This document shows positions 54,548 to 61,906 of a DNA stretch of 64,000 bases, in pieces. Source of the DNA: Bacillota bacterium (GTDB lineage Bacteria > Bacillota > Clostridia > Lachnospirales > Lachnospiraceae). A program made the translations under genes and the position numbers. The notes under the pieces are model-generated. The model made no database searches and was not told the DNA's origin. It saw only the letters and a list, made by a program, of their open reading frames with translations. The first letter of the stretch is position 1. Every line of letters starts with the position of its first letter. The stretch is from NCBI GenBank assembly GCA_023437365.1, contig JAEZGK010000013.1, positions 1-64,000 on the forward strand, in the 5' to 3' direction.

Positions 54548-54576
54548 ATTATAATACATAATTTATTACATTGCAA
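54548..54576 (-). promoter_or_regulatory. Promoter of gltBD
   Basis: TTGCAA (54571-54576), 17-bp spacer, TATAAT (54548-54553) on the minus strand; start near 54541, just before the hairpin. The gltB start codon is ~110 bp downstream. Confidence 0.8.
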
Positions 54577-54856
54577 GTATATTTATATGAAAAAATTAAT
54601 TTTTTTAATATTTAAGAGAAAAAACCTTACTTAATAAGGTTCCAGTACATCAATTCTTAATATTATAAAGTGCGAGAGGACTCTTTCCTGATTTTTCATT
54701 CTCTTGCTCATTGCAGGATATCAATAAGGACATTCAGTAAAGACCATGATATAATCAATGCATGAAGCTCATGCTATAATTGATTATGGCAAGCAAGACG
54801 ATATATTACATAGTGGCAAGTTATATCAGATTGAGAATATTTCAGGAGGAATGCTC

Positions 54857-56659
54857 ATGGAAATCAGTTCAAATAAAGCCGGGATAGCCCGTTCCACGGA
54901 GGAGAACCGGACATTGTCCAAAGCCTTGCAGGCACAGGATGTATCCTCCTCATCCGCTTCAAAGCCAGAATTAAAGGAAGGTCAGCAGCTGAAGGGTATC
55001 GTTCTTGATCTGCGCTATAATGAAGTAAAGATACAGCTAGAGCCAGGAAGACAGATCATTACAGCAAGAATCACCGGTGAGGTTCCGCTTGCCATAGGAG
55101 AAGAAGCACTGTTTCAGGTTACAGAAGACAGCGGAAACCATCTGATACTAAAATACCTTCCTGAAAATACCGCTCCCGCGGATGCTGTTATACTCAAAGC
55201 ACTGACCGCCAACGGTCTGCCCATGACAGACAGGAACAAAGCCATTCTGTCTGAACTGCTGAAATATCGTATGCCCATTGATAAGCAGACCCTTCAGACT
55301 CTCTTGAAAGCCTCTGTAACGAACCGGGAGGCTTCCCCTCAGAGTCTTGTCCTTATGATGAAGCATAGTATTCCGATGACACCCTCTAATATTCGTCAAT
55401 TCGAAGCCTACCAGAATGGAACCGGTAAACTGATTACCGATATTCAGAACTTTACGAAAGCCCTGTCGGAGCTCTTCGTTCAGACAAGTGAACCAGAGGC
55501 CGTCTTACAGTCGACGGTACTGTCTACTGACCAAAGTCTTGCTTTATCAGGATTAAAGACTGCGGCTCAGACTCCTGCACAAATTTCCGATCAGAACGCA
55601 GCTCAGGCCACAGCCTTCAATCTGCTTTCCGATCCTTTATTTCAGGCACCCGATGAACATCAAAATTTAGTACTTTCCTTGAACGATTCTCTATTACAGC
55701 TTCTATTGAAGGATCAGGAAGTATCTACTCCGGCAGCTTCTAGGTTAACAGGGGGTACCGAAGTCTTTCCGCCTTCCGCTGAAGCCATCCCCGTCTTACC
55801 TGAAGCCATTCCCGTCTTACCTGAAGCCATCCAAGCTTCAGTTTATCCTAAGCCTTCTGATTTTCTTACAGATACAGAACAGATTAATCTCGGACAGCTA
55901 ATCCGACAACTGCCGGAGGGCAGTCTTTTTGCTGATCGATTAATCAGCGGAGGTGTTACTACTGCAGATATCCTGAAATTTATCAGCGAACAGCTTCCCC
56001 AAGCAGGAAGCAAAGCTGCCAAAGCTATGCTTCAGTCTCCGGAATATGCCAGACTTCTCACAGAGGCTTTTCATCAAAGGTGGACTATCACACCGGAGAA
56101 GCTGCAACAAAAAGGCTCCGTATCTGAATTATACCAAAGGCTTCAGGAGGATATGGAAGCCCTTAGTTTGCTTGGTAAAGCAGAAGAAAAGCTCATAGAA
56201 GGTCTAAAGCTTCAGGAGCCTGTGCAAAATCTTCGTGAAAATCTGAACTTCCTGAAGGATTTAAACCAAATCTTCACCTATCTTCAATTGCCGGTGCAGA
56301 CCGAGAATCAGGATATCCATAGCGAGCTTTATGTGTTTACGAATAAAAAAGCTCTTAAGCTGAAGAAAGACCTGAGTGTTCTGTTACATCTTGACATGCC
56401 AAATCTTGGTGCCATAAACATACATGTCACACTGGAGCATAATATCGTCAATGCCAAATTCTACCCCGAAGAAAAAGCAGCAAAAGCAATCCTTACCGAC
56501 AACGTACCTTCCCTCGGTGAGGCCTTACAAAGGAAAGGCTATTCTCTTCGCTATGAGGTAATGGAGGCATATCAAAAGCCTGATTTTGTAAAGGATTTTA
56601 TCGAACAGAATGCCGTGGAAAATAGTCCCATCCGCTATTCCTTTGATATCAGAGCATAA
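54857..56659 (+). CDS. FliK-like flagellar hook-length control protein
   Basis: 600 aa from ATG 54857 (MEISSNKAGIARST), with AGGAGG seven nt before it; the frame opens further upstream without such a site. Residues ~1-110 form a beta-rich N-terminal domain (GQQLKGIVLDLRYNEVKIQL), then a long flexible region including three near-identical 21-bp units encoding PEAIPVL, and a C-terminal FliK-type domain (~505-590: LSVLLHLDMPNLGAINIHV, YSLRYEV). It resembles FliK proteins but stands apart from any flagellar operon in the window. Export apparatus function is inferred. Confidence 0.65.
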   Translation: MEISSNKAGIARSTEENRTLSKALQAQDVSSSSASKPELKEGQQLKGIVLDLRYNEVKIQLEPGRQIITARITGEVPLAIGEEALFQVTEDSGNHLILKYLPENTAPADAVILKALTANGLPMTDRNKAILSELLKYRMPIDKQTLQTLLKASVTNREASPQSLVLMMKHSIPMTPSNIRQFEAYQNGTGKLITDIQNFTKALSELFVQTSEPEAVLQSTVLSTDQSLALSGLKTAAQTPAQISDQNAAQATAFNLLSDPLFQAPDEHQNLVLSLNDSLLQLLLKDQEVSTPAASRLTGGTEVFPPSAEAIPVLPEAIPVLPEAIQASVYPKPSDFLTDTEQINLGQLIRQLPEGSLFADRLISGGVTTADILKFISEQLPQAGSKAAKAMLQSPEYARLLTEAFHQRWTITPEKLQQKGSVSELYQRLQEDMEALSLLGKAEEKLIEGLKLQEPVQNLRENLNFLKDLNQIFTYLQLPVQTENQDIHSELYVFTNKKALKLKKDLSVLLHLDMPNLGAINIHVTLEHNIVNAKFYPEEKAAKAILTDNVPSLGEALQRKGYSLRYEVMEAYQKPDFVKDFIEQNAVENSPIRYSFDIRA

Positions 56660-56693
56660 ATTTTTAGGTTTCCATATTTTATTGCCATAAAAA

Positions 56694-56852
56694 AGTGTCA
56701 GCCCGCTGACACTTTCGCGCCCGAGCGGATTGCGAAGCAATAACTTCCGAACGCTTATGCAATAAGCGTTTATTCGCTGAGGTGCGCATCCCAAAGCGAA
56801 CTTGTTCGCTATGCGGAGCGTTGTCATGTAATAGGACGCACTTTCCTATTAC
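56694..56852 (+). repeat. Dispersed multi-hairpin repeat, copy C (most complete)
   Basis: Five consecutive inverted repeats: AGTGTCAG/CTGACACT, TTGC/GCAA, ACGCTTA/TAAGCGT, AGCGAAC/GTTCGCT, TAATAGG/CCTATTA. The first ~120 bp match 1-120 in reverse; the last ~100 bp match 28499-28597. It is inserted directly after the FliK-like gene. A minus-strand reading frame is open through it in both this copy and copy B, but it follows the hairpin bases and has no ribosome binding site. Confidence 0.85.
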
Positions 56853-56856
56853 TAGA

Positions 56857-56897
56857 CAAAGGAGGCTTACCATAATGCATATGGTAAGCCTCCTTTG
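56857..56897. terminator. Bidirectional terminator
   Basis: Perfect 17-bp stem (56857-56873 with 56881-56897), 7-nt loop, between the convergent FliK-like and GT2-GtrA genes. A degenerate relative of the same hairpin (GGCTTACCAT...) occurs at 2290-2333 next to repeat R1. Confidence 0.8.
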
Positions 56898-56921
56898 TTA
56901 GTTTATCCTAAAGATGAAATA

Positions 56922-57947
56922 CTATGTATCGGACCCTTTCTTAAAAATCACCTTTCTTTGCACGGTATAACTGACAGCAAACAATGAAATTTCTGTAATC
57001 AATTTGCTGAAAAATAACGGAATACCGACTCGCTCATTCAAGAGTGAGAGAAGCAGATAGTTACAGGAAAGGATTACTACAGCCAGAATATAATATTGAA
57101 GGAGGGAGAGAATTTTTCCGCCCTTCTTGGAAGCAAAAACCAAGTGTTTATTGATAAGATAATTACATAAGGAGCTGATCATTCTCGATAATATAACCGA
57201 GAACAGCAGATTATCCGTAAGTCCCTTGAGCAAAAAAAGCAGCAGAAAATCAATCAATCCGCAGATCGTGGAGGAAGCACTGAATTTGACGATTGGATAG
57301 TATACTCTGATGGAATCACGAATCGGATGGAAATGGGAGCCCTTATTATTGTTTTCATATATTGTCTCGATCGGAATACAACAAAAATCATAGCCGGCCT
57401 TCTTGGCCCATAACAGCTGGTTCATCTCATATTCGTAACGACTTCCGTCCAAACCAATCAGCCAAGGGAGCATATTCGGTGAAAAGCCGCGCAATCCGGT
57501 CTGAGTGTCGGTGATTTTATTTCCACCGGCAACACAAGAGAAAACAAGCCTTGTAAAAGCGTTGCCGAATCTGCTTTTGAACGGAACCTTTCCTACAAAT
57601 TGTCTGCTACCCAGAAGAATGGAGTTCGGATGAAGCGGCAGAGCCTGCGCAATGCTTTGAATATCCTTCCAGGTATGCTGGCCGTCACAGTCGGCACAAA
57701 TCATTGCTTCACAGCATTTGTTCTCCAGAAGATATGAAAATGCAGTCTTCAAGGCAGCTCCCTTTCCTTCGTTAGAAGAATGTACCAATACGGTGCAACC
57801 TAATATACGTGCCTGTTCAAACAAGGAACAGCAGGCCGCACTGCCGTCATCCACGAGAAGGATATCATAATCACTATTTTCTTTAATTTCTTTGATCAGC
57901 TTTATCATCCGTTCATCGGGTTGATAAGCAGGTATGATTATCTTCAA
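56922..57947 (-). CDS. Glycosyltransferase family 2 / GtrA fusion protein
   Basis: 341 aa, TTG start with GAGGT upstream. Residues ~1-210: GT2 dolichyl-phosphate-sugar-synthase-like domain (IPAYQPDE, LLVDDGSA, CADCDGQHT as the DxD site, DTQTGLRGF). Residues ~215-335: GtrA domain with four membrane helices (FSASSTICGLIDFLLLFLL). The fusion would make a lipid-linked sugar and flip it across the membrane for cell-surface glycosylation. Single gene. Confidence 0.88.
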   Translation of the reverse strand: MKIIIPAYQPDERMIKLIKEIKENSDYDILLVDDGSAACCSLFEQARILGCTVLVHSSNEGKGAALKTAFSYLLENKCCEAMICADCDGQHTWKDIQSIAQALPLHPNSILLGSRQFVGKVPFKSRFGNAFTRLVFSCVAGGNKITDTQTGLRGFSPNMLPWLIGLDGSRYEYEMNQLLWAKKAGYDFCCIPIETIYENNNKGSHFHPIRDSIRVYYPIVKFSASSTICGLIDFLLLFLLKGLTDNLLFSVILSRMISSLCNYLINKHLVFASKKGGKILSLLQYYILAVVILSCNYLLLSLLNERVGIPLFFSKLITEISLFAVSYTVQRKVIFKKGSDT

Positions 57948-58146
57948 TGTTATTACCTCGCAAAAGGATAATATAAATGATTGCGTGTCTTATTGTACCA
58001 TATACACGCAGAACTTCCTATAGATAATCTTATGAAATTCAAATAATCAAATAAGAAAACAGATAATCTGACAAGGTTGCCCCAAGGATAGAATTGCCTC
58101 GTCATCCAGTTTATAAAATTTTTATAATTTGTTTATAAAAAATATA

Positions 58147-58175
58147 TTGATTATATGTTCTATATGTTGTATAAC
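58147..58175 (+). promoter_or_regulatory. Promoter of hsp20
   Basis: TTGATT (58147-58152), 17-bp spacer, TATAAC (58170-58175), leaving a ~90-nt AT-rich leader. No CIRCE operator was seen in 57948-58272; the rest of that gap contains no gene. Confidence 0.6.
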
Positions 58176-58272
58176 AATTATTGCAAGGAAGTAAATAATA
58201 AACAATAAAAAAGGATGCTTAGGGCATTCTGAAACAGAACATTTAAAAATAATATAAGAAGGAGTGGTTATT

Positions 58273-58686
58273 ATGTTAAGACCAACAATTTTTGAACCAA
58301 CAGGACCTTTGTTCTTTGACAGAGTATTTCATGACTTCTTTGGTGATGGCATCAGCCGTTTTGATAACTTCAACACAGACGTGATGGACAAGGGTGACAG
58401 CTATGTCTTGCAGGCTGAGCTGCCCGGCTTTGACAAGGATGAAATTAAGGTGGATTTAGACAAGGATACTCTGACAATCTCTGCGACACATAAGGAGGAG
58501 AAGAAAGAGAACAAGAATAATTATATCAGGCAGGAGAGGCGCTATAATTCCTACTGCAGAAGCTTCCATATCCCAGGCATCAGTAAGGAGAACATTTCAG
58601 CGGCATATAACAACGGTGTGCTTGAGATTTCGCTTCCAAAGGAGAACCTGATCACAGAAGAACCAAGGAGAATTGAAGTGAAATAA
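58273..58686 (+). CDS. Small heat shock protein, Hsp20/alpha-crystallin family
   Basis: 137 aa from ATG 58273 (AAGGAG nine nt upstream; a GTG codon in frame at 58264 overlaps the ribosome binding site region). Alpha-crystallin domain ~35-125 (DSYVLQAELPGFDKDEIKVDL; A-x-x-x-G-V-L as AAYNNGVLEISL), IxI-like C-terminal motif region EEPRRIEVK. Holdase chaperone forming large oligomers. Monocistronic, terminated at 58717-58764. Confidence 0.94.
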   Translation: MLRPTIFEPTGPLFFDRVFHDFFGDGISRFDNFNTDVMDKGDSYVLQAELPGFDKDEIKVDLDKDTLTISATHKEEKKENKNNYIRQERRYNSYCRSFHIPGISKENISAAYNNGVLEISLPKENLITEEPRRIEVK

Positions 58687-58716
58687 TACTTATCATAACT
58701 GACGGTTGATAATAAG

Positions 58717-58764
58717 AAGCCGGATGGAAGCCCTAGCTGTATCAGGGTGGTTTCCATCCGGCTT
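58717..58764. terminator. Bidirectional terminator after hsp20
   Basis: Arms 58717-58729 and 58752-58764 (AAGCCGGATGGAA/TTCCATCCGGCTT) with inner CCCT/AGGG; separates convergent hsp20 and the isomerase gene. Confidence 0.85.
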
Positions 58765-58781
58765 TACTATTGAGCTATTCT

Positions 58782-60260
58782 TTATGCAAAAGGATTTTCT
58801 GTTTTGTAGAGCATTCCCTTCGGCTGGTTAAAGCCGATATCTGTAACTCCGAGATAACGGAAAACATCAAACAGGGATTTTCCAAAATGTCCGAATGCAA
58901 CCGCTCCATGGTGAGGATAATTCTTCTCGATTAATACATGGCGATAGAAGCGTCCCATTTCGGAAATAGCAAATACTCCGATTGAACCAAAGGAACGGGT
59001 CGCAACAGGAAGGACCTCTCCCTCAGCGATATAAGCCTTAAGCTGTGCATCAGCAGTACTCTGAAGACGGAAGAAGGTGATTTCTCCGGGGATGATATCT
59101 CCTTCCAGAGTTCCACGGGTGATGTTTGGCTCCTGATCGGGTTCCAAAGCTCTGGCCATGATCTTCTGGTTCTTCATGGAGGACTTACCAAGCTTACAGA
59201 TCGCTGTATTACCGCAGTGGAAGCCCATGAAGGTATCTTTATGCTCATAATTGTATTTACCCTTGATTTCAGAAGCATACATGTCAGCAGGTACCGTATT
59301 ATTGATATCAAGAAGAGTAACCGCATCTTCGCTGATGCAGGAACCGATATACTCGCTTAACGCACCATAAATATCCACCTCACAGGCAACCGGGAAGCCC
59401 TGAGCGGTCAGACGGCTGTTGACATAACAGGGAACGAAGCCAAACTGTGTCTGGAAGGAAGGCCAGCACTTATTAGCAAATGCGATATATTCTCTGGCAC
59501 CTTTATGTTCCTCTGCCCAGTCTAGCAGAGTGAGCTCATATTGTGCAAGCTTGGGAAGAATACCGGGCATCTTGTTGCCTTCGCCCAGTTCCAGCTCCAT
59601 ACTCTTGATTACCTCAGGAATACGGGGATCACCTGCATGTGCATTGAAAGCGGCGAATAAATCTAATTCGGAGTTTTCTTCAATCTCAACGCCAATATTA
59701 TATAGCTGCTTGATTGGAGCGTTGCAGGCGAGGAAGTCCTGCGGACGCGGACCAAAGGAAATAATCTTCAGATTGTTTAATCCAATTACTGCTCTGGCAG
59801 ACGGTACAAATTCACCAATCATATCAGCAACCTGCTCCGGAGTACCCACAGGGTATTCTGGAATAAAGGCTTTGATCCCTCTCAGTTTCAGATTATAGCT
59901 GGCGTTCAGCATACCACAATAAGCATCGCCTCTGCCGTCTAACATATTATCACCGCTCTCCTCAGCAGCAGCAACAAATAGGGTGGGGCCGTCAAAATAC
60001 TTTGCAAGCAGAGTCTCTGAGGTCTCGGGTCCGAAATTGCCAAGGTATACGACAAGAGCATTACACCCGGCATCCTTAACCTCCTCCAAAGCCTTCTTCA
60101 TATGTATCTCATTTTCCACTGTAGTAGGGCATTCATAGATTGCTCCATATCTTTTCTCATAAGAAGCAACAACAGCCTTTCTTCTGCTTGCAGACAACTC
60201 CATCGGGAAGCAATCTCTGCTAACGGCAATAATACCTAATTTCACTTTAGGAATGTTCAT
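58782..60260 (-). CDS. L-fucose/L-arabinose isomerase family protein
   Basis: 492 aa from ATG 60260 (MNIPKVKLGIIAVSRDCF; AAGGAGG six nt upstream; the frame extends upstream without a site). Three-domain FucI/AraA-type fold; conserved acidic and His residues near CEVDIYGALSE, FHCGNT and the C-terminal HGAVAFGHFG fit the Mn2+ site. The sequence is clearly divergent from classical FucI and AraA, so the substrate sugar is unknown. It has its own consensus promoter and a leader with GAAGGAGGA/TCCTCCTTC hairpin. No fuc or ara genes nearby. Confidence 0.85.
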   Translation of the reverse strand: MNIPKVKLGIIAVSRDCFPMELSASRRKAVVASYEKRYGAIYECPTTVENEIHMKKALEEVKDAGCNALVVYLGNFGPETSETLLAKYFDGPTLFVAAAEESGDNMLDGRGDAYCGMLNASYNLKLRGIKAFIPEYPVGTPEQVADMIGEFVPSARAVIGLNNLKIISFGPRPQDFLACNAPIKQLYNIGVEIEENSELDLFAAFNAHAGDPRIPEVIKSMELELGEGNKMPGILPKLAQYELTLLDWAEEHKGAREYIAFANKCWPSFQTQFGFVPCYVNSRLTAQGFPVACEVDIYGALSEYIGSCISEDAVTLLDINNTVPADMYASEIKGKYNYEHKDTFMGFHCGNTAICKLGKSSMKNQKIMARALEPDQEPNITRGTLEGDIIPGEITFFRLQSTADAQLKAYIAEGEVLPVATRSFGSIGVFAISEMGRFYRHVLIEKNYPHHGAVAFGHFGKSLFDVFRYLGVTDIGFNQPKGMLYKTENPFA

Positions 60261-60395
60261 AGTAATCCTCCTTAATATTTTATAATTGTTGCAGAACTGG
60301 AAGGAGGAGTATCCTCCTTCATAAATAAAATAATTGATGTTGCCTGGAGCAGGAGGATTTACTCTCCCTGATGCCTGGCACATATTCTATAGAGT

Positions 60396-60424
60396 ATTAT
60401 ATTGTATTACATTAATTTAGTCAA
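60396..60424 (-). promoter_or_regulatory. Promoter of the isomerase gene
   Basis: TTGACT (60419-60424), 17-bp spacer, TATAAT (60396-60401) on the minus strand; ~130-nt leader containing the 9-bp hairpin at 60302-60322. The rest of 60425-60604 is AT-rich without a clear gene. Confidence 0.8.
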
Positions 60425-60604
60425 TAAATTAACAGGAAAATATGTAGAATTGTAGACAAACATATTTCCAGGTATGTTTTCGGCAGGATTAGAAAATAAT
60501 AATATATATTGAATAAGGTATAAATGTATGATAGGATAATTTTAACGGAATCTGCAGGATATGGATAGTAAAGCAGAATATTTTATTCATAAGGGGGATA
60601 TTAC

Positions 60605-61255
60605 ATGGAAGAGAATAATAATCCATTCTATAATCCAAATAATGGAGCTCAGGATAATCAGCAAAGCAGTTCGGATACACAGCCGGCCGATAACGGTCAG
60701 ACCCAAAGCGAGCATACCGGTTATGAACAGCCGGGACTACAAAGGCCGCAGGATCAGCCTCTTCCGAATAATCAACAGCTGAATAATCAACAAGGTTATC
60801 CTCAGAACAATCAGGGACAGTACGGACAGCAGGGCTATCAACAGAATTATTCTCAGAATCAGCAGTATAATCAGAATCCTTATGGATACAATCAATATAA
60901 TCAAAATCCATATAATCAAAACCAGTATCAAAATCAGGAACCAAAGGGCAGCAATGCGATGGCAGTTGCATCCCTGGTCTGCGGTATCATAGGTTTATTG
61001 ATCAGCTGCTGCTGGTTTATCTCACTGCCTTTGTCAATTACAAGTATTGTGCTTGGTATCATTGTTTTGAGAAAGAATAAGGAGGGCAGAGCCCTGGCTA
61101 TCATCGGTATTATCATAGGGGCGGCAACCATCCTGATCTGTATCATCTTAGTTGCGTTTTCTGCCTACATGATGACCGGCAACAATGAATTTTCGAATTA
61201 TTATAAAGAGTTTTATAATGAAATCTATAATGACGTAGAGTCCTCTGTATACTAA
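60605..61255 (+). CDS. DUF4190 membrane protein with Gln/Asn/Tyr-rich N-terminus
   Basis: 216 aa. Residues ~1-112 are low complexity, with many QN, QY and NQ(N/Y) units, presumably disordered and cytoplasmic; residues ~115-195 form a DUF4190 domain with two membrane helices (MAVASLVCGIIGLLISCCW, IIGIIIGAATILICIILVA); a short tail follows. Function unknown. GGGGGA ribosome binding site; strong terminator 61271-61305. The Gln/Asn content is typical of prion-like or phase-separating sequences, a suggestion only. Confidence 0.8.
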   Translation: MEENNNPFYNPNNGAQDNQQSSSDTQPADNGQTQSEHTGYEQPGLQRPQDQPLPNNQQLNNQQGYPQNNQGQYGQQGYQQNYSQNQQYNQNPYGYNQYNQNPYNQNQYQNQEPKGSNAMAVASLVCGIIGLLISCCWFISLPLSITSIVLGIIVLRKNKEGRALAIIGIIIGAATILICIILVAFSAYMMTGNNEFSNYYKEFYNEIYNDVESSVY

Positions 61256-61270
61256 TAAGCTCATTAAGGA

Positions 61271-61305
61271 AAGGCTGTAACGAAACATTGTTTCGTTACA
61301 GCCTT
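61271..61305 (+). terminator. Terminator of the DUF4190 gene
   Basis: Perfect 16-bp stem (61271-61286 with 61290-61305), 3-nt loop, then ATTTTA. Confidence 0.9.
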
Positions 61306-61350
61306 ATTTTAAACAATATAATTAACTTGGCCTGTTATGTTCCTACTCTG

Positions 61351-61752
61351 CTAGCGGAATAATCCCGGTGACAGGAACGGGACAAAATTGCGAAGTAGCA
61401 GGTAGAGGAATACTAAAATTAGCAGAAGGATATATACGGACAGTCTTCGCGGTAAAAGACGTCTATGAGTTCCGAAGCTGTAAGTAACAAGTTCAATATA
61501 TCCTAAGCATGCAATGAGCAGTACGAGGAAGGGGACGATATTATAGCTTAAGGCCTTTAAGAGGTTCCCCTGTAACAGAGCGAATAAGCTGCGCGTATTA
61601 CCGCAGGCAGGGCAGTAAAGATTTAAATGAGAATAAAGAAAACAGGGCGGAAGAAGGGACAGCATCGAAAAAAGACGATCCTTCAGGAGATAAAGAATTA
61701 GGAAGAATACCAGTATCAGTATCGTAATTGCTTTTGCTCTAGTTTTCTTCAT
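61351..61752 (-). CDS. DUF2752 membrane protein
   Basis: 133 aa from ATG 61752 (GGAG eight nt upstream). The family signature is CPACGNTRSLFALLQG near residues 47-62, with the CPxCGxTR motif possibly redox- or metal-active, in a small protein of three or four membrane helices. Function of DUF2752 is unknown. Convergent with the DUF4190 gene, with which such proteins are sometimes neighbours. Confidence 0.8.
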   Translation of the reverse strand: MKKTRAKAITILILVFFLILYLLKDRLFSMLSLLPPCFLYSHLNLYCPACGNTRSLFALLQGNLLKALSYNIVPFLVLLIACLGYIELVTYSFGTHRRLLPRRLSVYILLLILVFLYLLLRNFVPFLSPGLFR

Positions 61753-61823
61753 TGCCAGTACTCCGTTCATGAATAAGAATGTTCAAGGGTAATTATAACA
61801 CATTATTTTCGTCGTGAAAATGC

Positions 61824-61852
61824 TTGTGATGGGGAAAGGAATAAGATATAAT
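61824..61852 (+). promoter_or_regulatory. Promoter of the methyltransferase/MTHFR gene
   Basis: TTGTGA (61824-61829), 17-bp spacer, TATAAT (61847-61852). The short leader contains TACTTT/AAAGTA; no SAM or THF riboswitch was recognised. Confidence 0.7.
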
Positions 61853-61906
61853 AGGGAGCAAGTACTTTAGCGCAATAAAGTAACAAATCGTATATAGGAG
61901 AGATCA

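Noticed and set aside
57948..58272. CIRCE/HrcA operator before hsp20
   Set aside because: No TTAGCACTC-N9-GAGTGCTAA type inverted repeat could be found; a plain promoter fits.
58782..60260. Naming the isomerase fucI or araA
   Set aside because: The family fold is clear but the sequence diverges from both, and no fucose or arabinose genes are nearby.
61771..61906. SAM riboswitch before the methyltransferase/MTHFR gene
   Set aside because: The leader is only ~55 nt and lacks the S-box core and terminator.
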